Shown here piece by piece: positions 1 to 7,733 of a DNA stretch of 33,228 nucleotides. The notes under the pieces are model-generated. The model was not told the origin of the DNA, searched no databases, and saw only the letters and a program-made list of their open reading frames with translations. The first letter of the stretch is position 1, and every line of letters starts with the position of its first letter. The stretch is from the NCBI GenBank assembly GCA_027451525.1, contig DAIDJF010000060.1:1-33228 (forward strand), in the 5' to 3' direction. The DNA comes from Ktedonobacterales bacterium. GTDB taxonomy: Bacteria > Chloroflexota > Ktedonobacteria > Ktedonobacterales > Ktedonobacteraceae. The position numbers were made by a program, and so were the translations under genes.

Positions 1-82
1 GCATCGTATCATTGTAGGGGCGACCCTTGCGGTCGCCCTGCCTCTCCCAAACAGGTGCAATGAAGTTTGACAGAGCAATACG
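1..82 (+). repeat. Partial copy of a dispersed GC-rich palindromic repeat
   Basis: Positions 3-41 match, on the opposite strand, positions 14274-14312 exactly over 39 bases, including the hairpin GGGCGACC/GGTCGCCC. The fragment ends near 82 with TTTGACAGAGCAATACG, the same kind of terminus as seen in the fuller element at 14227-14386. The copy is cut by the window edge, so its full extent is unknown. It lies upstream of the ABC exporter promoter and holds no gene. Confidence 0.75.
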
Positions 83-138
83 TTATTACAGGTAGAGCAT
101 AGCAGTGTGCATCTTGAGAGCAAACAGATGTACTTACC

Positions 139-180
139 TTGACAGCAATTATAACGATATGCTATAGTATAGGCTATAGC
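139..180 (+). promoter_or_regulatory. Sigma-A-type promoter with dyad over the -10 region
   Basis: The -35 box TTGACA is at 139-144 and the -10 box TATAGT at 163-168, an 18-base spacer. An inverted repeat GCTATAG-N6-CTATAGC (161-180) covers the -10 region, where a repressor would block transcription. GntR/YtrA-type regulators often control exporters of this type, but no regulator gene is in the window, so the operator role is inference. Confidence 0.6.
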
Positions 181-214
181 AGGTAGCTATATTAAAAAAC
201 AGAGGATGTGGGCG

Positions 215-1081
215 ATGAGCATGTTTTCAGAACAAAATATCGCGCAACCATATACAGAGGGACAAACCCCACCAATGGCATTTCCACAAGCAGGCCAACA
301 AGTCCCAAACTACGCGGTCATCACACATGATCTCGTGCAGAATTTTGGCACTAAAGTCGCGGTTAACCATCTCAATCTCGCGGTACGTGCAGGCGAATTT
401 TTTGGTTTTCTTGGACCTAACGGGGCGGGCAAATCAACGACGATCAAGATGTTGACGGGCCTATTACGCCCGACCAGTGGGCTAGCGTACGTCGGTGGTA
501 TCGATGTTTGGCGTGAGCCGTTGCGTGCCCGTCAACTCATGGGCGTCTTACCTGAATATCTCAACCTCTACGAACGCCTCTCCGGCAGAGAGTTTATCAC
601 TTTCGCGGGCCACATGTACGGCGTGGCTCCTGCAGACATTAAACGGCGCACTGAAGAAATGCTCAGCGTCTTTGGGCTACAAAACGATGCCGATAAGATG
701 GTTGTTGACTATTCAGTTGGTATGCGCAAAAAGATCGCACTTGCCGCCGCTATCATTCATCGCCCACAGGTACTTTTTCTCGACGAGCCATTTGAGGGCA
801 TCGATCCGGTGAGTTCGCGCGTTATTCGCGATATTTTGCACGAATTGACGCTGCGTGGCACGACGATTTTCTTCTCCTCGCACATCATGGAAGTCGTTGA
901 GCGGCTCTGCACGCGCGTCGGCATCATCAATCAGGGTGTGCTGGTCGCCGAGGGAACCATTCAAGAGCTGCGCCAACGAGCAAGCATGAGCGGAGAGAAC
1001 AGTGATGCCACGTTGGAGGACATTTTCCTCAATGTGATTGGCGCGTCGAACGAGAATCACAATTTGAGCTGGCTAGAGTAA
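215..1081 (+). CDS. ABC-2 type exporter, ATP-binding subunit
   Basis: This is the nucleotide-binding subunit of an ABC exporter of the CcmA/drug-export type. It powers the membrane protein encoded 18 bases downstream. Counting from an upstream in-frame ATG at 206, the Walker A GPNGAGKS is near residues 70-77, the signature VGMRKK near 171-176, Walker B VLFLDEP near 189-195 and the H-loop histidine near 226. The Q-loop region reads VLPEYLNLY, with Glu instead of Gln, as is usual in this subfamily. I chose ATG 215 because AGAGG (201-205) is 9 bases upstream of it, whereas ATG 206 directly abuts that site. An N-terminal extension of about 35 residues, rich in Gln and Pro, precedes the ABC domain. 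The substrate cannot be told from the sequence. Confidence 0.9.
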   Translation: MSMFSEQNIAQPYTEGQTPPMAFPQAGQQVPNYAVITHDLVQNFGTKVAVNHLNLAVRAGEFFGFLGPNGAGKSTTIKMLTGLLRPTSGLAYVGGIDVWREPLRARQLMGVLPEYLNLYERLSGREFITFAGHMYGVAPADIKRRTEEMLSVFGLQNDADKMVVDYSVGMRKKIALAAAIIHRPQVLFLDEPFEGIDPVSSRVIRDILHELTLRGTTIFFSSHIMEVVERLCTRVGIINQGVLVAEGTIQELRQRASMSGENSDATLEDIFLNVIGASNENHNLSWLE

Positions 1082-1099
1082 ACAAGGAATGGTGTTGTT

Positions 1100-2785
1100 A
1101 TGGTTCTTCACGCGGATAAATTGCGCTGGCTCCTCTGGCTGCGCTGGAAAATGGTGATACGGAGCTTTACACGTGGCGCGGGTCGGGTGAGTCGCATTAT
1201 CGGCACAATTCTGCTTATCCTATTCGGTTTACCACTCATTGGCAGTATCGGCGTGGCCACATTTTTCGCCTATCGTTTTCTGCCATTTCCCAGCAATGCG
1301 GAGATTCTCTTTCTCGTCCTCACTGCCATCTACATCCTCTGGATTCTCTTGCCACTCCTCGAATTTACAGTCAACGAGGGACTGGACATCTCCAAGCTTG
1401 CTCTTTTTCCACTCACACGAGCAGAACTGATGGTAAGCCTCGTTCTCTCCTCACTGCTTGATATCCCGACTATCGGCCTGCTTTTGATTTTTGCGGCTGT
1501 TGTCGCAGGATGGGCTTTTACGCTACCCCTCGCGCTAATGGCACTGCTCACAATGCTCGTTTTCTACGTACAGGTTATTGGTATCAGTCAGCTTGTGCTG
1601 GCATTACTGATGCGTGTTTTGCAAAGCAGGCGTTTTCGCGATCTCAGTATTATCATTATCGCGCTTTTCTCTTCATCCTGCTATCTCATGCAACAACTAC
1701 TTGTTCATGTGCTGAGAGCTACCAATATCGTGTATGGGCTACAAAACCTGCATGTCTCTAACTACCTCCAATGGCTTCCTCCTGGGATGGCGGCAAAAGC
1801 TATCCAACAGGCATATGAAGGGAACTGGGGCATGAGTTTTGTCTGGTTGGGGGCATTGCTTGCACTGAGCGTGCTGGTGCTCTACTTGTGGCAGAACGTC
1901 GTTGAACACGGACTGACCGCCGATAATAGCGGCGGTACTGTGCGCGTGCGCCAACAGCGTATAACGACAAACGCGGTCCAGCATGAAACGGTAGGTTGGG
2001 GATTTCTTCAGCGTCTGTTGCCACCGCAGGTTATTGCTATCGCGATCAAAGATGCTAAATACCTGCGCCGCGATCCACAACTCCAGGCTTCATTGCTGCA
2101 ATCGGTGATCTCTGTACTGGTCGTCGCCGCCTTCACAATTATCAACCTGAACGGGACGCGCACGGTCTCCTTCACTGCCAACTGGAGCATCTTTCTTGCT
2201 CCTGCCTTTGGCCTCCTCTCACTCTATACGCTTACCGCAAATACACTGGGATGGGAACGCCAGAGCCTTACAACGCTCTTTCTCTTTCCAATCGACCCAC
2301 GCCACATCCTGTGGGGCAAAAATCTCGTCACCTTTATCATCGGCTTCATCGAGGTCTGCGCACTGACACTGGCTTCCGCAAGCATCTCGCACGCCTGGGA
2401 TCTGTTTATCCCTACGCTGGTCATCGGCCTTGCCGGAGTACTGACCATTCTCGGTTGGGGCAACCTGACATCAGTGCTACTACCACAACGCATGCGTCCG
2501 ATCAGACGCGGTTTTCAAACCTCCTCAAATCTTTCATCTGAGGCCGGATGTATGCGTTCGCTACTGTCGATAGGTGCACTACTAGCCACAACGGTTGTAC
2601 TCTTACCAGTTGCGATTGCGCTGATACTCCCGCTGCTCTTTCAAATGCGTTGGATATGGGCATTCTCCCTGCCTGCGTCACTTGCATACAGCATTGCGTT
2701 CTACTACATCGTCACATCTCTGGTAGCACCACAGATGCTCAAGCGTGAGCCAGAAATCCTTGCAGTAGTCGCTCGTGAGTCCTGA
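1100..2785 (+). CDS. ABC exporter, large permease subunit
   Basis: A 561-residue polytopic membrane protein with about a dozen hydrophobic stretches, for example near residues 35-60, 70-95 and 110-175, and again in the C-terminal third. A soluble segment near residues 270-310 contains charged residues (VRVRQQRITT). Size and position directly after the ATPase fit the large permeases of ABC-2-like exporters. AAGGA at 1084-1088 precedes ATG 1100 by 11 bases. The two genes form one operon driven by the promoter at 139-168. No substrate-determining motif is recognisable, so bacteriocin, antibiotic or lipid export are all possible. Confidence 0.8.
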   Translation: MVLHADKLRWLLWLRWKMVIRSFTRGAGRVSRIIGTILLILFGLPLIGSIGVATFFAYRFLPFPSNAEILFLVLTAIYILWILLPLLEFTVNEGLDISKLALFPLTRAELMVSLVLSSLLDIPTIGLLLIFAAVVAGWAFTLPLALMALLTMLVFYVQVIGISQLVLALLMRVLQSRRFRDLSIIIIALFSSSCYLMQQLLVHVLRATNIVYGLQNLHVSNYLQWLPPGMAAKAIQQAYEGNWGMSFVWLGALLALSVLVLYLWQNVVEHGLTADNSGGTVRVRQQRITTNAVQHETVGWGFLQRLLPPQVIAIAIKDAKYLRRDPQLQASLLQSVISVLVVAAFTIINLNGTRTVSFTANWSIFLAPAFGLLSLYTLTANTLGWERQSLTTLFLFPIDPRHILWGKNLVTFIIGFIEVCALTLASASISHAWDLFIPTLVIGLAGVLTILGWGNLTSVLLPQRMRPIRRGFQTSSNLSSEAGCMRSLLSIGALLATTVVLLPVAIALILPLLFQMRWIWAFSLPASLAYSIAFYYIVTSLVAPQMLKREPEILAVVARES

Positions 2786-2801
2786 TAAATACATGGCTCA
2801 C

Positions 2802-2862
2802 AGCCAAAAGTCCTGCTAGACATACGCACAAAAGAACTGCAGCTCTGGTAGGGCTTTTGGCT
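2802..2862 (+). terminator. Hairpin after the ABC exporter operon
   Basis: AGCCAAAAGTCCT (2802-2814) pairs with AGGGCTTTTGGCT (2850-2862) with one G-U wobble and a 35-base loop. It lies 16 bases after the permease stop. There is no clean U-tract, so an intrinsic terminator is possible but not typical. Confidence 0.4.
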
Positions 2863-2876
2863 ACTCATTTCATTTA

Positions 2877-3013
2877 CAACGCTCTACGACGGGAAGTAAA
2901 TGTTGCGTTTTACTTACTCCTTCTATCCAAAAAAACACTGTATCTCTACTTCCTCTCCATCGTTTTATCATCATACAGAGACTACAATTATCTCATCAAC
3001 GATACTGGTGAGG
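2877..3013 (+). repeat. Diverged copy of the Rpn-gene leader, without its gene
   Basis: This stretch aligns along its whole length with 15746-15880, the leader just before the Rpn-like gene. Shared blocks include CAACGCTCTACGACG at the start, CTCCATCGTTTT in the middle and TGGTGAGG at the end. In the second copy TGGTGAGG belongs to the ribosome binding site of the gene; here no start codon follows and the next gene begins about 107 bases later. The gap 2786-3120 otherwise holds only the hairpin at 2802-2862 and a weak -10-like TATACT at 3084-3089. I infer a relic of a lost or moved Rpn-type gene. Confidence 0.65.
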
Positions 3014-3120
3014 CAGTAAAAATACTCACCACGGAACACAAGGAAAATGTAATATCACACCCCTGAAAAGTAGCACACTATGGTATACTGTATCTACGAT
3101 GAGCAAAGGACGAGTCAACT

Positions 3121-3576
3121 ATGAACACGTTTCCCAACTTGGAGGCCAGAGTGAGCGCACAAGAACGCCGCCAAACCATCCTGGATGCACGCATCGAGGA
3201 ACTCTCCCAAAGCACAGCAACAGGCTTTAAACAGCTCTCTGCTGACATGACAACCAGTATGAAACAGCTATCGAATGATATGACGGCCAGTATCAAGCAT
3301 CTATACGACGACATGACAGCAAGCTTTAAACAGCAAGTAGCGTATCAAGCCCTATTTGAACAGCACCTAGACCAACGCTTCGACGCTATCGACCAACACT
3401 TCGCTGCTATCGATCAACGCCTTGATACTATGGACGCCCACTTCGTTTCTATCGACCAACGCTTCGACGCTATGGACAAGCGAATCGATAGAATGGAAGA
3501 AGGGGTTACTAGCCAACTTACAGACATCAAAATGGTTCTGGCTCAAGTGCTTATGCGTTTACCAGAGAAAGCCTAG
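3121..3576 (+). CDS. Small coiled-coil protein with hendecad and heptad repeats
   Basis: A 151-residue hydrophilic protein with no signal peptide or membrane segment. Residues 37-70 carry three 11-residue repeats of the form KQLSxDMTxS. Residues 85-126 carry six 7-residue repeats of the form QRFDAID, QHFAAID, QRLDTMD. Both periods predict a long coiled coil, probably oligomeric. The heptads are visible as 21-base DNA repeats, which points to expansion by duplication. AAAGGA at 3105-3110 is 10 bases before ATG. The gene ends in a CTAG shared with the convergent PBP stop. I do not recognise a family; phage-tail-fibre-like and hook-like coiled coils are alternatives. Confidence 0.75.
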   Translation: MNTFPNLEARVSAQERRQTILDARIEELSQSTATGFKQLSADMTTSMKQLSNDMTASIKHLYDDMTASFKQQVAYQALFEQHLDQRFDAIDQHFAAIDQRLDTMDAHFVSIDQRFDAMDKRIDRMEEGVTSQLTDIKMVLAQVLMRLPEKA

Positions 3577-5183
3577 CAGCCGATTTGCAGTAAACCCGTG
3601 CGACAACAATATGTTGGGTCAGGAGCAGGTGGTTGTGTGACCTGCATGACTTGCGTAAAGATGTCGTTATACATGGCAGTAACCATTGGCCCAACATCTT
3701 GTCCGCCATCACCACCGTTTTCACGCATAGCAACTATTGTTAACGCGGGCAGTTGAGTTGGATCATTTGTATAGTAAGGGGCCTGGGTGAGCAACCACGC
3801 CTGCGCGGGCGTTCCCGTATCGCTCACCTGACCCGTACCAGTCTTAGCAAGAATCGCCCACGGCGATGTACTGAGCTTTACAGGAGCCAGGGAACCGGAA
3901 CCACAACGCACAACGCCATACATCGCCTGACGCACCTCGCTTGCTGTCTGCGCTGACATCTGTTGGCTACCCAATGGTTGCGACCCAGCCACCATAAGCG
4001 GCGTTTTATTGGTATCCACAATCTTTTCAATCAACTGCGGTTGCATCAATTGTCCACCATTAGCAACCGCATCATCGATGAGCGACATCTGCAACGGTGT
4101 CATTGTGTCGAAACCTTGCCCAAAAGAGTCTGCGGCTAGCTCGTTTGTAGCCAGCGATTGCCCATTTTTCAGCACATGGCTGGGTGTCACGGGCAACGCA
4201 AAAGGTATTTGTTGCCCAATCATAAAGCTACGCACGTAATGTAGCCAGGTACTCTGGCCAGTCTCCACGCCTACTTGCGCATAAATGATATTGTCAGAGT
4301 GCGAAAAACCATATTCTGTCGTGACGGGGAAATGAATTGTATAGCCCTGAATATTGTTACCAATAGGTCCAAAGGCCTGTCCATCAAAAAACACAGGCCC
4401 AAGCGCGTGCTGACGATCAAATTGTTGGTTCAAACTAGTTGAACCGGAATCGAGGCCAGCGATGAGCGTCAACACTTTGAAGGTCGAGCCTGGCACATAC
4501 GTTCCCTGGATAGGGCGTTCCAGTAGCGGTTGGTCTCGCGTATTTTGGGCAAGCTGCTTGTAATAAGCGGTATCACCACGTGCCAGCGTCTGCACAAGCT
4601 GGTTAGGATCATAGCCCGGTCGGCTCAGCATGGCCAGAATTTCGCCTGTATGGGGGTCGGTTACGACCACAGCCCCGCGTTGTGAGGCAAAAGCGTTGAC
4701 ATTATCCAACAGCACTGGCGTATCAAAGTCCTGATCCACAATTTTCTGTATGCGTTCGTCAATCGTGAGATAAATGTCGTCACCAACAGGCGGCTTATGC
4801 AATGTCTTGTTAATCAGGTTCTTCACAGCGGTCATTCCCACCTGACCACTAAGATAATCATTATATGCAGCCTCAATGCCCGTTGGTGGATAATTCTGGT
4901 CAACATAATAACCAATCAAGCCTGCCAGCGAGGGATCAGTATAATGACGGATATAGCCACAACCGTAAGGTGAGGGCGTGGAATAGGCAAGTAGTACGCC
5001 GTTGCGATCAAATATTTTGCCACGCATTGGCGCATTTGAGAGCAAACATTGACGGTTATTATGGGGATTTGCACGCAATTGTTGTGCGACCACGACCTGC
5101 CAATACACCAGGCCAACACTTAAAGCAATGAAACCAGCCATAAAGATAAACGTAAGTCGGCGTATGCCTTGTTTGATATCCAT
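3573..5183 (-). CDS. Class B penicillin-binding protein (transpeptidase)
   Basis: A D,D-transpeptidase that cross-links peptidoglycan outside the membrane. Residues 1-33 give a short cytoplasmic start and one membrane anchor. The region around residues 50-130 (RGKIFDRNG...) is the usual N-terminal PBP module. The catalytic domain has the three active-site motifs: STFK (233-236), SDN (296-298) and KTGT (447-450). No glycosyltransferase domain is present, so it is class B. At 536 residues with a short N-terminal module it resembles PbpA/elongation-type enzymes more than FtsI. The C-terminus ends in a Cys-containing tail (YCCRTGLLQIGC). AAGGAAG lies about 10 bases before ATG. It is transcribed alone from the promoter at 5243-5271. 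Confidence 0.9.
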   Translation of the reverse strand: MDIKQGIRRLTFIFMAGFIALSVGLVYWQVVVAQQLRANPHNNRQCLLSNAPMRGKIFDRNGVLLAYSTPSPYGCGYIRHYTDPSLAGLIGYYVDQNYPPTGIEAAYNDYLSGQVGMTAVKNLINKTLHKPPVGDDIYLTIDERIQKIVDQDFDTPVLLDNVNAFASQRGAVVVTDPHTGEILAMLSRPGYDPNQLVQTLARGDTAYYKQLAQNTRDQPLLERPIQGTYVPGSTFKVLTLIAGLDSGSTSLNQQFDRQHALGPVFFDGQAFGPIGNNIQGYTIHFPVTTEYGFSHSDNIIYAQVGVETGQSTWLHYVRSFMIGQQIPFALPVTPSHVLKNGQSLATNELAADSFGQGFDTMTPLQMSLIDDAVANGGQLMQPQLIEKIVDTNKTPLMVAGSQPLGSQQMSAQTASEVRQAMYGVVRCGSGSLAPVKLSTSPWAILAKTGTGQVSDTGTPAQAWLLTQAPYYTNDPTQLPALTIVAMRENGGDGGQDVGPMVTAMYNDIFTQVMQVTQPPAPDPTYCCRTGLLQIGC

Positions 5184-5242
5184 AGCTCATCAGCTTCCTT
5201 CATACATGAGACTCAATGACAGCTATTGCTTGCTACTTACGT

Positions 5243-5271
5243 AAGATATCATTTTTCATGAATTTTAACAA
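5243..5271 (-). promoter_or_regulatory. Promoter of the PBP gene
   Basis: On the minus strand TTGTTA (5271-5266) and TATCTT (5248-5243) are separated by exactly 17 bases. They lie about 60 bases upstream of the PBP start codon. Confidence 0.5.
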
Positions 5272-5308
5272 GACAGGTAGATTTTTTATTTTATAATTGC
5301 TGAGGTGT

Positions 5309-5376
5309 AAAAGAGGTACAAATATAGGGAACAAACGCTCAATCGAGCGTTTGTTCCCTATATTTGTACCTCTTTT
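5309..5376 (-). terminator. Perfect 32-bp hairpin ending the CopD operon
   Basis: Arms 5309-5340 and 5345-5376 are perfectly complementary over 32 bases around the loop AATC. The outer ends are AAAAGAGG and CCTCTTTT, so a U-run follows the stem on either strand. The hairpin touches the stop codon of the leftward YncE-like gene and lies upstream of the PBP gene. It can isolate the two transcription units. The stem is much longer than typical intrinsic terminators. Confidence 0.8.
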
Positions 5377-6557
5377 TATTCTTGTTTCTTCGCGCGATTA
5401 CGATTATTGCGCGCGTAGCTTGTGAAGAGCCAGATAGGAATAAGAAACAGGGCAATCACCAGGACATAAGCAATGATATTCACTGCTGTTCCATAAGTTG
5501 ATGCCTGCTGAGGCGTTGTACCAATGACAGGAGGATACAGGCCGGTGATGATAAACTGGGGATTACCCCCAACAGAAAAGGTGTTGATAAGTTGGCGGCC
5601 TGGAATGTCCAACATCGCCACATTGCCGCCACTGAGAGCAACAAACCCCAACTGCCCATCACTGGTAATAGCAACTGACTGTGGGGCAACACCGAGTTTC
5701 ACGACGCGCGCAGGCTCGTGTGGCACAGCATAACCAACATTGACAGGCGAGAGAACGACAAGCTGATTATTCTGCATATCCGGTACATAGACCTCGCCAG
5801 TTGTCTCGTCAAAGTCCATCGGGCCATAACTACCACCAGAGGTTAGGGCAATAACATGGCGCGTCGTCAGATCGATAGCGTCAATGCTCCCAGAACGGGT
5901 TGTGACATAGATGGTTGCCCCTGGCGGGATAGAGACATAGTGCGGTCCACCAGGGATAGTCACATTGGCAATAAACTGTCCCTTGAGATCGTCATACTCA
6001 CTCAATGTGTTAGCAGCAACCCAGAGCTGATTCCCCGTGCTACCGGAGATACCCGAACCAACGACCGCAACCGCCATGCCATAGACAGGGCCATCGGTAT
6101 GAATGACCAGTTTGACATTACAGTTCGTAGGGTCCAGGGCGGTCACATTCGCGGCTCCATTGCCCGCAACGTAGAGTATATTGCTGCCCGGGTCAATCGC
6201 TAATAACGTGGGTTGCCCTCCTACGTTGGCGGAACAAATCTGCTGGCCTGTTTTTGCAGCATAGATTATCACACGGTTCTGCTGTGGTAGCGTGACGTAG
6301 AGAAAACGCGCATCAATGCTCAACAGCACCATATGCGGCAGACTGGGCACACTAATTGTACGCGTAATTTTCTGCTGTGAGATATCAATCACGCTAATGC
6401 CGTGTGAGGTTCCGGCAACATAGGCCAGATTTGGTGCGCCGCCATCTGCCTGTGCCCTGGCCGGGAGCAGTAACAGCAACGCACAGAGGATAACAGGCAG
6501 CACAACCAGGAGCGTGAGGACACGCCGATAGGATTTTTGAAAAATTAAAAGTCTCAC
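5376..6557 (-). CDS. Exported YncE-like beta-propeller protein, C-terminal membrane anchor
   Basis: A 393-residue protein with an N-terminal signal segment (residues 1-37, ending ARAQA) and a C-terminal membrane helix (about 355-380) followed by a positively charged tail (RNNRNRAKK). The middle holds repeated units of the YVAGTSHGISVIDI type typical of seven-bladed YncE/lactonase/cytochrome D1-like propellers. It should face the outside of the membrane. Start is GTG 6557, preceded by AGGAAGGA at a 7-base gap; an ATG start is not available nearby. It is the last gene of a leftward operon, 13 bases after the Asp-box lipoprotein gene. Ligand and enzymatic activity are unknown. Confidence 0.8.
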   Translation of the reverse strand: MRLLIFQKSYRRVLTLLVVLPVILCALLLLLPARAQADGGAPNLAYVAGTSHGISVIDISQQKITRTISVPSLPHMVLLSIDARFLYVTLPQQNRVIIYAAKTGQQICSANVGGQPTLLAIDPGSNILYVAGNGAANVTALDPTNCNVKLVIHTDGPVYGMAVAVVGSGISGSTGNQLWVAANTLSEYDDLKGQFIANVTIPGGPHYVSIPPGATIYVTTRSGSIDAIDLTTRHVIALTSGGSYGPMDFDETTGEVYVPDMQNNQLVVLSPVNVGYAVPHEPARVVKLGVAPQSVAITSDGQLGFVALSGGNVAMLDIPGRQLINTFSVGGNPQFIITGLYPPVIGTTPQQASTYGTAVNIIAYVLVIALFLIPIWLFTSYARNNRNRAKKQE

Positions 6558-6570
6558 GTTTGTATCCTTC

Positions 6571-7680
6571 CTATGCTTTTGGGGTCAGTGAAACCCATGT
6601 GTTACTACTCGTATCAAAACGATACATAGCGGCAGGATACGACTGTGAGACGTAGAGAATGGCCGGATTGTCGGGATCAACAGCGAGATTCCCAAGATTG
6701 CCCTTAAGCGGGGGTAGAGCTGTCCAGGTATGTCCACCATCAGTACTGCGAAAGACAGAAGTTGCCGTACGTCCGTAGAGCGTCTGCGGCTGTGAAGGTG
6801 AGACGCTGAGTGAGCCATAAGACGCCTGATTGTTGACGAGTGTAAAGGTTTTGCCAGCATCGTTTGAGGCATAGATACCCGCATCACCCGCAGCATAAAT
6901 GGGACTATTAGGACCAGCCGTCGTCAGATCATAGATGCCACCTGTGATTCCTGGAATGACCTGCCAGTGGATACCGGCATCCGTACTGCGCGCGATGCCA
7001 CTACTACCGTAGATCAACAATGTGCCAGGTACCTTCGCAAGTGGTAAAACGCCGGTCAGCGTCCCAAAAGGCAATGCTCCCGTGCTGGTGAAATGCTGTC
7101 CAGCATCCAGGCTGACCTTCAAACCGAGCGCACCCAGATCTGGCTGGTAGATGTAGACCTCGTCGGGAGTATCATTGCCAGCAGCAGCAGTGAAGATCGT
7201 GTTTTGGGTCAGGCTGGCGGTCGGAATGGCGAGTTGCCAGGTCTGGCCCGTATCTGTACTGGTGTACAGGCCCAGTGTTCCTCCATGATGCGTAACCGAC
7301 TGCAACGTTAGCAGATAAATACGCTGTGGGTTGAGTGGACTAACAGTGAGAGCATACTCCATCAGACCCTGCATCATTTGGCCTGGCCCACCAGAGACAC
7401 GCTGCCACGTCTGCCCACTATCGGCTGAGCGATAGGTTCCATAATGGGTTGCCAGCAGCAACACATGATTGGGCAAAGCCAACAGCGCGTGGACGTGATT
7501 TGCCGCGACACCAAAGCCATTGACTGGAACCTCGGTTGGCGTGCTACTAGCAACCTGTCCTCCACTCGAACCAGCACCACAAGCCGCGAGCAACAATGCT
7601 AAGAGTGTTAGCAGCATCAACGACAAATAGCGTCTGGAGCAAAGAGAAGTGAAATAGTGTGTATTGCGATAGTGTTTCAT
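6571..7680 (-). CDS. Lipoprotein with Asp-box (BNR/VPS10-like) beta-propeller
   Basis: A 369-residue lipoprotein. The lipobox LLAAC puts the lipidated Cys at residue 34 after a hydrophobic signal. The mature part has at least six Asp-box motifs of the form S-x-D-x-G-x-x-W/F, such as SADSGQTW, STDTGQTW, STDAGIHW, SNDAGKTF and STDGGHTW, which close the blades of sialidase-like and photosystem-assembly-like propellers. Sialidase catalytic residues are not evident, so a binding or scaffold role is more likely. AAGGAA lies about 12 bases before ATG. It sits between the CopD-like gene and the YncE-like gene in the same operon, so two propeller proteins are encoded side by side. Confidence 0.8.
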   Translation of the reverse strand: MKHYRNTHYFTSLCSRRYLSLMLLTLLALLLAACGAGSSGGQVASSTPTEVPVNGFGVAANHVHALLALPNHVLLLATHYGTYRSADSGQTWQRVSGGPGQMMQGLMEYALTVSPLNPQRIYLLTLQSVTHHGGTLGLYTSTDTGQTWQLAIPTASLTQNTIFTAAAGNDTPDEVYIYQPDLGALGLKVSLDAGQHFTSTGALPFGTLTGVLPLAKVPGTLLIYGSSGIARSTDAGIHWQVIPGITGGIYDLTTAGPNSPIYAAGDAGIYASNDAGKTFTLVNNQASYGSLSVSPSQPQTLYGRTATSVFRSTDGGHTWTALPPLKGNLGNLAVDPDNPAILYVSQSYPAAMYRFDTSSNTWVSLTPKA

Positions 7681-7733
7681 TTTGACATATGTTTCCTTAA
7701 CTAAGTCTCTTTATAAAGAATAAACGTAACAGA

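Noticed and set aside
2857..3066. 69-residue reading frame
   Set aside because: It runs through the diverged leader repeat, whose second copy is noncoding upstream of a gene.
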